Positions 14,177-21,312 of a stretch of DNA of 24,022 bases are shown here, one piece after another (within the stretch, counting starts at the first letter, position 1; every line of letters starts with the position of its first letter). The position numbers and the translations under genes are program-made. The stretch is from the IMG/VR virus record IMGVR_UViG_3300042453_004544, positions 1-24,022 of that record; one strand, given 5' to 3'. The DNA is from a virus. A model generated the notes under the pieces. It was given only the letters and a program-made list of their open reading frames with translations, did not search any database and was not told where the DNA came from.

Positions 14177-16248
14177 AAATCTTATCCATAAAAGCAAACA
14201 ACTTTAGAAGCTTTGAGGAGCTGACTTGGGAGATCCCGTCCAGTGGATTGTCCTTACTTGATGGCAGAAATCTTGATACTGGCGGTAGCAATATGTCAGG
14301 CAAGAGTTCATTGCTTGATTCTGTGTTCTGGGCCCTATATGGGTGGCTTCCAAGATGGGAAGGCCCAAAAGGCGGTCCAGTAGATGCGGTTATTCGTCGG
14401 GGAGAAAAATCCTGTAGGGTAGAGGTCCAGGTAATGGTGGGGACGGATTTAATATCTGTGGAACGCCGTAGGCCATCATCTCTATCTCTTCGTGTCAATG
14501 ACCAGGAAGTCCATGGAAAGTCCGATGAGCTTCAAAAAGAAATTGAACGCAGGGTAATGACTCCGGCCAGGTTCCTCGCTTCCGTTTATGCAAGCCAAGA
14601 TCGTAAGACTTCGTTTTTTACCATGGGCGACTCGGACAGGACCGAATTGCTATCAATCGTTGCTGGCCTAGAAAAGTTAGACCGAGCCCTTTCCAGGGCA
14701 AAGACAGAACGGGATGCGATTGACAAAGATCTTATAGCATTAAATGCCAAGCTTGAGTCGCAAGAAGATAGGCTAAAAGAATTCCCTAGCATGATAGAGG
14801 ATTCTGCTAAACAGCTTAAGGATTTGGAGCAAGAAGTCAACCAGGCCAAGCTAAAGCTAGATAGTGTAACTCTGGCATCTGCCCAAGAAATATTGTTGGC
14901 CACAAATAAATTTAACAAAGAAAAAGACAAGGCCGAAAAAGAGTATCAAGACAGAGTAAGTGAGATTAACGATAGCAATAAAGGACTTGTAGAGTCGGCT
15001 AATCAAGCGATTGATCGCCTTGCCAAGTCTTATCAGGAGCTTCGACAAAAGCTAAATGACATTCCCCAGCCAGAGCCTCACCTGGCTTCAGCGGTAGATA
15101 TTGCCTTTAGAAAACTAGAAGAGGCCAAGGCATTCAATAAAAAAGTCGATGAGATTGCTAAGAAAAATGAAAAGATCATGGACAAGATCGAAAGACTTAT
15201 GGATGAGGCAGAAGCCCATTCAAACGGGTCTTGTAAAGCATGTAGTCAGCCATTGCCAGAATGGGACAGAGAAAGATCGGCCAAAGAAAAAATTGAACAG
15301 GCAAAAGCTCTTGAGGAATCTATTCAAGAGCTTCCAGAGAAAATGCCAGAAGATGAATCAGCACTTCGCAATGCAGAGATGGCACTGGCCAAGAGAAAAG
15401 CAGAGCTAGATGCAGAGCCCGCCAGAGTTAGGGCAGAGGTTAAGGCCATAGAGTCTCAGCTTAATGAAGCCAAGACATCGCTAAAATCTTTGGAGTCTCA
15501 AATGGCTCAGTATCGGGCAGAGGCTAATCACAAACTAAATAAGACAAAAACAGATCTTGAAAATGCCCTCAATGAAGTCAAGAAATCTAACGAGACAAGA
15601 ACAAAAGAAGCCAAGATGGCTTTTGATTCTGTTTCTACAAATCACCAGATGGCCGATAAGCTACACAGAAAGCTACTTGATGATCTTAAAAAACAGCAAG
15701 AGTCTGTCGTTGCTATGAAGTCCGAGATCGATACAAAAACAAAACAGCTAAATAGCTCATTGGATCTGATTGAGCTATTTGGACCAAAAGGATACAGATC
15801 CATCTGTTTTGATGGCCTGGTAGAGAGAATCAGTGCCCGGGCTGGACAGCTCTTGTCGATTATGACCGATGGCCTTTACTCGACCAGGCTCGAGCAGATG
15901 GGTAGTGATTCAAAGGGTAACGCCAAGATGATACTTCGCCCATTTGTGACTAAGGGAGGCCAGGATGTTCCCATGGACGACCTTTCGGGCGGGGCGAGAA
16001 AGCGTGTCATGCTTGCTTACGATGTTAGTGTTAGTGAGGCTGCAGGAGAAGGCGCCCCACTATTCCTCGATGAAGCACTCGACGGTCTTGATGTGGTAGG
16101 AAAGACCGAAGCTATGGCCCTGCTCGAAGAAGTCTCCAGATCAAGGCCTGTGATCGTAGTGGATCACGCCTCAGAGATGAAGTCAGCTTTTCAAAATGTC
16201 ATAACGGTAGAGTATAAACAAGGACTGTCAGTCCTGAAAGGAGAATGA
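14173..16248 (+). CDS. Rad50/SbcC/gp46-like recombination ATPase
   Basis: SMC-type ATPase subunit of a recombination nuclease (T4 gp46, SbcC, Rad50), which works with an Mre11-type nuclease on DNA ends; 691 residues. Walker A GSNMSGKS (38-45) lies near the N-terminus. A Q-loop-like SQDRKTSF follows. Two long coiled-coil arms flank a zinc hook SCKACSQP with Cys354 and Cys357. The C-terminal ATPase half has the signature LSGGA (604-608), Walker B LFLDEALDGLD with Asp633 and Glu634, and the H-loop VVDHASE. The start overlaps the previous gene as ATGA with no clear ribosome site, implying coupling. The only nuclease-like partner seen is the metallophosphoesterase at 6173. Confidence 0.92.
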   Translation: MKILSIKANNFRSFEELTWEIPSSGLSLLDGRNLDTGGSNMSGKSSLLDSVFWALYGWLPRWEGPKGGPVDAVIRRGEKSCRVEVQVMVGTDLISVERRRPSSLSLRVNDQEVHGKSDELQKEIERRVMTPARFLASVYASQDRKTSFFTMGDSDRTELLSIVAGLEKLDRALSRAKTERDAIDKDLIALNAKLESQEDRLKEFPSMIEDSAKQLKDLEQEVNQAKLKLDSVTLASAQEILLATNKFNKEKDKAEKEYQDRVSEINDSNKGLVESANQAIDRLAKSYQELRQKLNDIPQPEPHLASAVDIAFRKLEEAKAFNKKVDEIAKKNEKIMDKIERLMDEAEAHSNGSCKACSQPLPEWDRERSAKEKIEQAKALEESIQELPEKMPEDESALRNAEMALAKRKAELDAEPARVRAEVKAIESQLNEAKTSLKSLESQMAQYRAEANHKLNKTKTDLENALNEVKKSNETRTKEAKMAFDSVSTNHQMADKLHRKLLDDLKKQQESVVAMKSEIDTKTKQLNSSLDLIELFGPKGYRSICFDGLVERISARAGQLLSIMTDGLYSTRLEQMGSDSKGNAKMILRPFVTKGGQDVPMDDLSGGARKRVMLAYDVSVSEAAGEGAPLFLDEALDGLDVVGKTEAMALLEEVSRSRPVIVVDHASEMKSAFQNVITVEYKQGLSVLKGE

Positions 16249-16467
16249 ATGAAAGCTTTAATACTTATTCTTGGAGGAGCCCTGGCCATTGTAGCCATAA
16301 GTCTAGTCAGTACGAGGCCTACTACATATAGCGGTCAGTGTGGTCCATTGTATTTTGAATCTGCAGAATTAACCTTCACCATGAGTGGTCATGTTAAATC
16401 CATAGAAAAAGGCGGTAAAAAGGTCAACATTTCTAATGTTCCTTGTATGTATCGAGAAGATGAATGA
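16249..16467 (+). CDS. Small membrane-anchored protein with two cysteines
   Basis: A 72-residue protein. Residues 3-20 are a hydrophobic helix (membrane anchor or uncleaved signal), without a lipobox. The exported part, from about 24, has Cys31 and Cys66, which could form a disulfide, and a short strand-rich region. AAAGGAG precedes the ATG, which abuts the stop of the Rad50-like gene. Its end overlaps the deformylase start as ATGA. The family is not recognised; an envelope role (for example in lysis or superinfection exclusion) is only a guess. Confidence 0.65.
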   Translation: MKALILILGGALAIVAISLVSTRPTTYSGQCGPLYFESAELTFTMSGHVKSIEKGGKKVNISNVPCMYREDE

Positions 16468-16949
16468 AGCTTCCTGTAGTTAAGTACCCCGACCCGATAC
16501 TGAGTAGAAAATCTCTTCCGGTAAAAGAAATAGATGAAGAGGTAAAAAAATTGGCTCAGGATATGCTTGAAACTATGGTTGCCGAAAAAGGCATAGGCAT
16601 ATCGGCTGTCCAGGTCGGGGTACTAAAAAGAATCATGATTGTCTCTGTCAGAAAAGGAAGCTTTGATCCTAATCTATATCCAGAAATCATGGTCAATCCC
16701 AAGATCGTATCAAAAGATGGATTCCAATGTATTGGAGAAGGATGCTTAAGCTTCCCAGGTCTTTCGGTCCCAGTGCGAAGGTATGATACTCTTGAGGTTC
16801 AATATGAAAATCTTGATGGAGAAACTCAAAGAGCGATCTTGCAAGGATTGGAATCCATATGCTTTCAACACGAATTGGATCACCTTGATGGGGTTGTTTT
16901 CATTAACAAATCATCAGGCGGAGGACTCTCAGGTAAGATAAATATTTAG
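16464..16949 (+). CDS. def: Peptide deformylase
   Basis: Metal hydrolase that removes the formyl group from the N-terminal methionine of new proteins; phage versions are known, notably in cyanophages. The 161 residues carry the three motifs: GIGISAVQVG (43-52, with Ser for the first Ala of the common GxGxAAxQ and Val where Pro is frequent), EGCLSFPG with the metal ligand Cys94, and QHELDHLDG with ligands His136 and His140 and the catalytic Glu137. Length is close to that of bacterial enzymes with a short C-terminus. The ATG overlaps the previous stop as ATGA. It is the last gene before a promoter, so probably the end of the helicase operon. Confidence 0.93.
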   Translation: MKLPVVKYPDPILSRKSLPVKEIDEEVKKLAQDMLETMVAEKGIGISAVQVGVLKRIMIVSVRKGSFDPNLYPEIMVNPKIVSKDGFQCIGEGCLSFPGLSVPVRRYDTLEVQYENLDGETQRAILQGLESICFQHELDHLDGVVFINKSSGGGLSGKINI

Positions 16950-16970
16950 AATTATTAAACAATTCTTGTA

Positions 16971-16999
16971 TTTACAGGCTACCCCCAAAGAGAGATAAT
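16971..16999 (+). promoter_or_regulatory. Promoter giving a predicted leaderless mRNA for gene 17006
   Basis: TTTACA (16971-16976), a 17-base spacer and GATAAT (16994-16999). With the -10 ending at position -7, transcription would start exactly on the A of the ATG at 17006. No ribosome site precedes that ATG at a usable distance. Confidence 0.65.
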
Positions 17000-17005
17000 A
17001 GACAC

Positions 17006-19615
17006 ATGGATAACGAAGTCCAAGAGCTTTTAATTCGTTTGGCATCATCCCTCAAAGAAGAAGATCTTCTGGAAAATCCAGAACTACAAAAACAGCTAGA
17101 AGGCCTTCTTGATTCTGTAGACCCCCAGAATCAAATTCCGCAGGAAGTTGTAGAGCAACTTCAGCAAATTGATGACAAAAAGAAGAGATTCTTGTATGCA
17201 ATGAAAATGCTTCAGGTTACACCAGAGCCAGAAGCAATGAAGGCTTTGGTTGAAGCTATGCAACAGGCCAAGCTCTTGAATCCGGGCATGGTAACAATGC
17301 CTGGACAAGATGAAGAGCAACAGCCACAAGAAGGTGAACAGCCCCAAGAAGACCAACCACAATTTAGCAAATCAGATATATTTAATTTCATTGATTCTTG
17401 CGATCTTCTATTTAAATCATTTATCAACATTGATTTTGACTCAATTGATACTATAGAAGACAGAAATGATAATCTTATCAAGGCCTTTCGGGCCCCCAAA
17501 TTTATTGGCGAGCTTCATCCTCATGAGCCGGATAAAGTAGGCCGACAGCATCCCGGAAGCAAAATACTATCTTGGCATTTAACTCGTCAGGCAGCCGCTA
17601 ATACAGAACAAAGAATTAGCGACAGCATGTATAAGTTTTTGGGAACGATAAAAAGCCCTGTTCACAAAAAGATTCTTGAAAATGCTATATGGAATACATT
17701 GAATTCTCCGACCAGACACTTTACGATTGGCTGGGACAAAAACCCAAATCAGCAAGTTATTCGATCCCGACACATAAGAAACTTGATTGAGCAAATGCCT
17801 TCTGTTAAACTAGATCTATCAGACCCAAACAAGGTCACTATGATCGCTGATAGACATAGAGAGGCGGGTCCTGAAAAAACTAAATGGACCCTAACTGCCG
17901 AAGGAGGGCATCAAAATGGAGAAACCTTTTTTGACAATAACCCAAGTTTTCAAAAAGCAATATCAGGAAGAGGAGCTGGCTGGATTGATGAAATCCATGC
18001 AAGGGAAAGATCCCTGGGCAATGACTCAGGAGGAATTTGTTCTTTTCTTGCAGAGCTATTCAGACATCACAGAGACACAGGAGGAGTACAAAGCACTCCT
18101 GGCTCATCACAGAATCTCTTACTCTTAAAATCACCAGCAGAATTAGAAGAGGCATACTCTAGGGATATTGGCAAATTGCCTGCCTATGAATTTAATCCCA
18201 GAACTGATATTCATATAGCCTCAAACCCGCTCAAGGGCGGGCTATATCACCATGTCTTTAAGGACAAGTCGGATGATTCATTATATCTTCATGCTATCTC
18301 TGACAATCCAGACCACAAGTCTAGGGTTCTTTCTTCTGTCATGGGCAATATTGACGGCAATGCATTGAATGTTGGATGGGCTCATACTAGCAAAGAAAAT
18401 CAAAGCAAAGGCTATGGGCGCATGGCTTATCTTGCAGCTCTACTTCATCACGGAGCAATTCGATCAGACAATTTGGTTAGCAGTAGTGCCGATAAGGTTT
18501 GGAGAGGCCTTAAAGAGAAAGCCCCGGGCGTCCATGTTCGCTTGGGCTCAAAAGAAAGCTATGAAGATAGACATAGCGCAAAAATTTCCAACAAAGATGT
18601 CCTACAAGAATACCTTTCAAAATCCGATGGGAGCCCTAGAAAGCTAGTCCACTATAGCCATCTTCCCGGCCTTACTCGTCTTGACCCCAAATTTTATGGA
18701 ACAGGACATAGAGGTAAAGACTATGCAAGATCCCCAGTCATACCCCGAACATATTATTACCTAGAGGGGACCCAGCCAGAAGATGTGGTTACGAATCGAG
18801 CGTCATACAGATATACCGCTGATATCCCCGAAGGACACAAGGTTTACGATATAGGCGAAGATGCAGATGGGATTATTCGAGAAGCACAGCAAAAGGCAAA
18901 GACTAGGCAAGTAAACCCCGGAGTTTTGACCCCGGAAGAAAAAGAAGGCGCAGTTATGCAGGCCGGATACCACGGCTTTTTTGATTCAACGCACCCAAGC
19001 ATTCCAAATGTAGTGGCATATTTCCATCCTCTCGATGTTCAGCATGCCCCAGAGGAAACAAAGGCAGAATTGAATATGTCCAAATCTTTTTTTGATGAAG
19101 ATGGAGAGCCTCTCGAGAAAGTAGGCGAAGGCTATAAAAAGTTAATGGCAAATGGGATTGCCCTACTTCATCCTGTCACAATTGGTGGACAAAAGATGTC
19201 TCAAGATGGAATTCCATTCCATACGACTATTAAGGTTTTTCATCCAGAAGACGATAGCTTTAGCGAGGCGCATCAGGTAGCTAGCTCTTTAAATTTTGTT
19301 CCACCAGATCCTGAGAAGACTACCGTTAAGCCAATGATCTTCAAGGATCGATTTGGAGATGATGTCCATGTCCTCGAGCTTGGGGGCGATGCTGAAAGAA
19401 TCGTTGAGCATAATTCAGCATTTGCAAATATGGGCTTTCCTGTTAAATACAAGTTCAAACCCCATATAACAATTGACGAGCCAACATATAAAGCCGTTCT
19501 GGAGCAGAATCCTAAAGTGGCCGCAGATCTTGGAATAACCTTCCATGATGCAGAACTTCGCCACGGATACGATACAGTCCAAAACTACCCCTCACAACAG
19601 GCTGAAGAACAATGA
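17006..19615 (+). CDS. Multidomain (polyvalent-type) protein: GNAT-like, ART-like and 2H phosphoesterase-like domains
   Basis: An 869-residue protein, the longest in the window. Residues 1-95 are helical and acidic, followed by a Gln/Glu/Pro linker (99-119). Residues 410-510 resemble a GNAT acetyltransferase: Q466-S-K-G469-Y-G471 is the acetyl-CoA loop QxxGxG, followed by a long helix. Residues 545-680 begin LVHYSHLPGLTRLDP, continue with RTYYYLEG and YRYTADIPEG, and end AGYHGFFD, a layout I associate with ADP-ribosyltransferase-like (H-Y) domains of phage polyvalent proteins; this is the least certain part. Residues 715-855 carry two HxTx motifs, His739 in HTTI and His820 in HITI, the mark of 2H phosphoesterases. 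The promoter predicts a leaderless mRNA. Segment 301-376 overlaps a possible nested gene. A role modifying host RNA, proteins or nucleotide signals is inferred. Confidence 0.75.
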   Translation: MDNEVQELLIRLASSLKEEDLLENPELQKQLEGLLDSVDPQNQIPQEVVEQLQQIDDKKKRFLYAMKMLQVTPEPEAMKALVEAMQQAKLLNPGMVTMPGQDEEQQPQEGEQPQEDQPQFSKSDIFNFIDSCDLLFKSFINIDFDSIDTIEDRNDNLIKAFRAPKFIGELHPHEPDKVGRQHPGSKILSWHLTRQAAANTEQRISDSMYKFLGTIKSPVHKKILENAIWNTLNSPTRHFTIGWDKNPNQQVIRSRHIRNLIEQMPSVKLDLSDPNKVTMIADRHREAGPEKTKWTLTAEGGHQNGETFFDNNPSFQKAISGRGAGWIDEIHARERSLGNDSGGICSFLAELFRHHRDTGGVQSTPGSSQNLLLLKSPAELEEAYSRDIGKLPAYEFNPRTDIHIASNPLKGGLYHHVFKDKSDDSLYLHAISDNPDHKSRVLSSVMGNIDGNALNVGWAHTSKENQSKGYGRMAYLAALLHHGAIRSDNLVSSSADKVWRGLKEKAPGVHVRLGSKESYEDRHSAKISNKDVLQEYLSKSDGSPRKLVHYSHLPGLTRLDPKFYGTGHRGKDYARSPVIPRTYYYLEGTQPEDVVTNRASYRYTADIPEGHKVYDIGEDADGIIREAQQKAKTRQVNPGVLTPEEKEGAVMQAGYHGFFDSTHPSIPNVVAYFHPLDVQHAPEETKAELNMSKSFFDEDGEPLEKVGEGYKKLMANGIALLHPVTIGGQKMSQDGIPFHTTIKVFHPEDDSFSEAHQVASSLNFVPPDPEKTTVKPMIFKDRFGDDVHVLELGGDAERIVEHNSAFANMGFPVKYKFKPHITIDEPTYKAVLEQNPKVAADLGITFHDAELRHGYDTVQNYPSQQAEEQ
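17916..18128 (+). CDS. Possible nested gene in the +1 frame of the 869-residue gene
   Basis: A 70-residue frame wholly inside the larger gene. Support comes from AAGGAGG (17901-17907) eight bases before its ATG, and from a plausible amphipathic helical protein (MTQEEFVLFLQS, then TETQEEYKALLAHHRISYS) with natural codons. In the same stretch the host frame becomes rich in Gly, Ser, Arg and His, as out-of-frame reading often does. Both frames stay open for 213 bases, and the larger gene resumes its conserved domains in its original frame, so a simple frameshift error does not explain it. A spurious frame remains the main alternative. Confidence 0.4.
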   Translation: MEKPFLTITQVFKKQYQEEELAGLMKSMQGKDPWAMTQEEFVLFLQSYSDITETQEEYKALLAHHRISYS

Positions 19616-20076
19616 TCACAAAAGATGAGCTACTGATGGGCAGGGATAAATCCCACCCAAAAGAGTACACAAAAGAAATATCCGATAATTTAGATAATCT
19701 ACTCATTGCGATGAATCAGATAAGGTCTAAATACGGAAAGCCCATGAGGGTTACTTCTGGCTGGAGGCCATCGGCCATCAATCAATCTATAGCAGGAGCT
19801 GCAAAAAGATCCAATCATATGATGGGCTTAGCCGTTGACATTTCTGATAGAGATGGTGAGCTAAGGGAATGGGTTTTAGAAAATCTAGATCTGATGCAAA
19901 AACTTGGTGTTTATATTGAGGATTTTAGATGGACTCAGCGATGGGTGCATTTTCAGATTGTAAGGCCCAGGTCTGGTAAAAGAATTTTCTTGCCATATGC
20001 CGATACCTCAAGGTATCCTATGACTGCGCCTCAAGCGTGGAACGGCAATTATGAATCAAAATATGACTCCCCTTAA
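19612..20076 (+). CDS. M15-family peptidase, candidate endolysin
   Basis: A 154-residue protein of the M15 D-Ala-D-Ala carboxypeptidase / L-alanyl-D-glutamate endopeptidase family, which cuts peptidoglycan peptides, here probably for host lysis or local wall opening at entry. Visible are TSGWRPSAINQSI, the zinc ligands His69 and Asp76 in SNHMMGLAVDIS, an acidic ED pair (103-104), and the third ligand His113 in RWVHFQI. There is no signal peptide, so export would need a holin or the tail. No clear holin is adjacent. The ATG overlaps the previous stop as ATGA. Confidence 0.87.
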   Translation: MITKDELLMGRDKSHPKEYTKEISDNLDNLLIAMNQIRSKYGKPMRVTSGWRPSAINQSIAGAAKRSNHMMGLAVDISDRDGELREWVLENLDLMQKLGVYIEDFRWTQRWVHFQIVRPRSGKRIFLPYADTSRYPMTAPQAWNGNYESKYDSP

Positions 20077-20317
20077 AGTTACTCAAAAAGATCTAGAAAA
20101 GCTTACTCCTGGAAAAGATGGAACTTTTGCCCAAATGGTAGAAAAATTTCTTCAACAAAAAGGCTATGATACGCTTATGTCTCCAGAGCAAAGATCAAAG
20201 CTTGGATACTATGCTCTAATTTATTGGAAAGACCATAAGCACCCAAATGTTACCGAGGCATCTTGGCTATATGCCTACGCAAATATTCTTAAAATAGACC
20301 TAGACCTAAGCCTGTAA
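20051..20317 (+). CDS. Unknown small protein after the M15 peptidase
   Basis: An 88-residue soluble protein, predicted mostly helical, with aromatic residues concentrated in the second half (LGYYALIYWKDHKH, then SWLYAYANIL). It has no cysteines and no membrane segment, so a holin is unlikely. It overlaps the peptidase gene by 26 bases; GGAACGG upstream of the ATG is a weak ribosome site, and an in-frame ATG at 20063 is an alternative. The family is not recognised. Confidence 0.65.
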   Translation: MNQNMTPLKVTQKDLEKLTPGKDGTFAQMVEKFLQQKGYDTLMSPEQRSKLGYYALIYWKDHKHPNVTEASWLYAYANILKIDLDLSL

Positions 20318-20326
20318 TGGTATAGT
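20318..20326 (+). promoter_or_regulatory. Extended -10 promoter of the tail block
   Basis: TGG directly followed by TATAGT (20321-20326) is a good extended -10. No clear -35 occurs at 16-18 bases (TAGACC at 20295 and 20301 are badly spaced). The predicted start, 20333, coincides with an ATG. It lies just after the stop of the previous gene. Confidence 0.5.
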
Positions 20327-20332
20327 AAAACT

Positions 20333-20374
20333 ATGGTTTTGGCCGATGGAGGCCAATTGAGGATAGGACTATGA
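20333..20374 (+). other. 5' leader with hairpin and 13-codon mini-ORF
   Basis: The transcript predicted from 20333 would begin with an ATG opening a 13-codon frame (MVLADGGQLRIGL) whose TGA overlaps the next gene start as ATGA. Inside it, TTGGCC (20339-20344) and GGCCAA (20351-20356) form a perfect 6-base-pair hairpin with a 6-base loop. GAGGA (20359-20363) is a ribosome site for the ATG at 20371. The leader may act as a 5' stabilising hairpin or a translation-coupling mini-cistron; both are inference. Confidence 0.35.
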
Positions 20375-20982
20375 TTGAAAAATTATGGTCAGCCGTTGCT
20401 CCTGTGCAGCTTACAGCTCCAGGCAACTCTAGAGGGCTGATTGTCGTTACCAATACATCTGGATTCAAGGTCAAGATGACCGTGACTATTTCAGATGGCG
20501 CTAATTCAAGATCGCTTGAGGTCAAACGCATAGTTGGACCTAATCAAATGTTTCTTGGCGAAGATGGCGACATCAAGCTTCGAGCAGATCTTTCCGCCTT
20601 TCCTGCCGGATCTCTTGTTTGGGCCCTTGAACAGCCACGGAACTCTATCCCTCTTCAAGAGATTGAAAGAGCCACATATGATGAGGAGCCTGCAGTAGCT
20701 CGCCGGGTCATCAATGTAGATGAATTTGGGCGATACTACAATAACGATAATCCTCTTCCTGTTAGTGCTACGCTTGATTCTGTTCAACTATTTGACAAAC
20801 CTTATGATGCTGGAACAGAAGCCAACCCCAGCACAACTCAACAAATTTTTACAACTTTTATCGGCGGTTTATCAGGGACTCCCGTTCAGAGAGTCACTCT
20901 TAATTTTGTCGATGCCACCAGAGAGAACCTAATCAATTGGCAACGAGAATATTGGAATGGTTCAGCTTGGATAGTAGGGTAA
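20371..20982 (+). CDS. Tail-associated structural protein candidate
   Basis: A 203-residue protein with beta-rich, virion-like composition. Residues 1-90 look like a small beta domain (PVQLTAPGNSRGLIVVTNTS and following). Residues 110-140 contain INVDEFGRYYNNDNPLPVSA, a Tyr/Asn/Pro-rich strand motif often seen in phage tail proteins. The C-terminus has an aromatic end REYWNGSAWIVG. GAGGA lies seven bases before the ATG. It opens a run of tail-fibre-like genes ending at the window edge. Assignment as a tail or baseplate protein is by character and context. Confidence 0.65.
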   Translation: MIEKLWSAVAPVQLTAPGNSRGLIVVTNTSGFKVKMTVTISDGANSRSLEVKRIVGPNQMFLGEDGDIKLRADLSAFPAGSLVWALEQPRNSIPLQEIERATYDEEPAVARRVINVDEFGRYYNNDNPLPVSATLDSVQLFDKPYDAGTEANPSTTQQIFTTFIGGLSGTPVQRVTLNFVDATRENLINWQREYWNGSAWIVG

Positions 20983-20985
20983 TGT

Positions 20986-21303
20986 ATGGCATTTAAATTA
21001 AATGTATTTACCGGAACTTTCGACATAGTCAACAGACCAGACGGAATTGGTGTGACTAGATCGGGCCCTACCGGAGACCGCAATATTGCAATTTGGGCTG
21101 GCAATAGCGTTGACGCTATTCAAGACAGCAAAGCCCTAATTCAGCCTAGTGGTGTTATTGAGGCCCAGGGTTTTATTACAAATAGAAACTTAACTGAATC
21201 AGTTAATGTAAAATCAGGATATACATGGATAGCCCCAAGCCTAAATGTCTCTCCTGGAGTAACAATCTCACTCGAGCCAGATGCTCAACTAATCATAATT
21301 TAA
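20986..21303 (+). CDS. Small tail fibre/tail accessory protein candidate
   Basis: A 105-residue protein. The start MAFKLNVFTGTFDIVN follows a pattern common at the N-termini of phage tail-fibre proteins (aromatic, then TG-x-FD/LD-hydrophobic). The rest is beta-strand-like, ending SPGVTISLEPDAQLIII. The ATG is three bases after the preceding stop, with AGGG just upstream. It probably forms part of the tail adhesion apparatus with its neighbours. Confidence 0.65.
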   Translation: MAFKLNVFTGTFDIVNRPDGIGVTRSGPTGDRNIAIWAGNSVDAIQDSKALIQPSGVIEAQGFITNRNLTESVNVKSGYTWIAPSLNVSPGVTISLEPDAQLIII

Positions 21304-21312
21304 GGATAAAAT

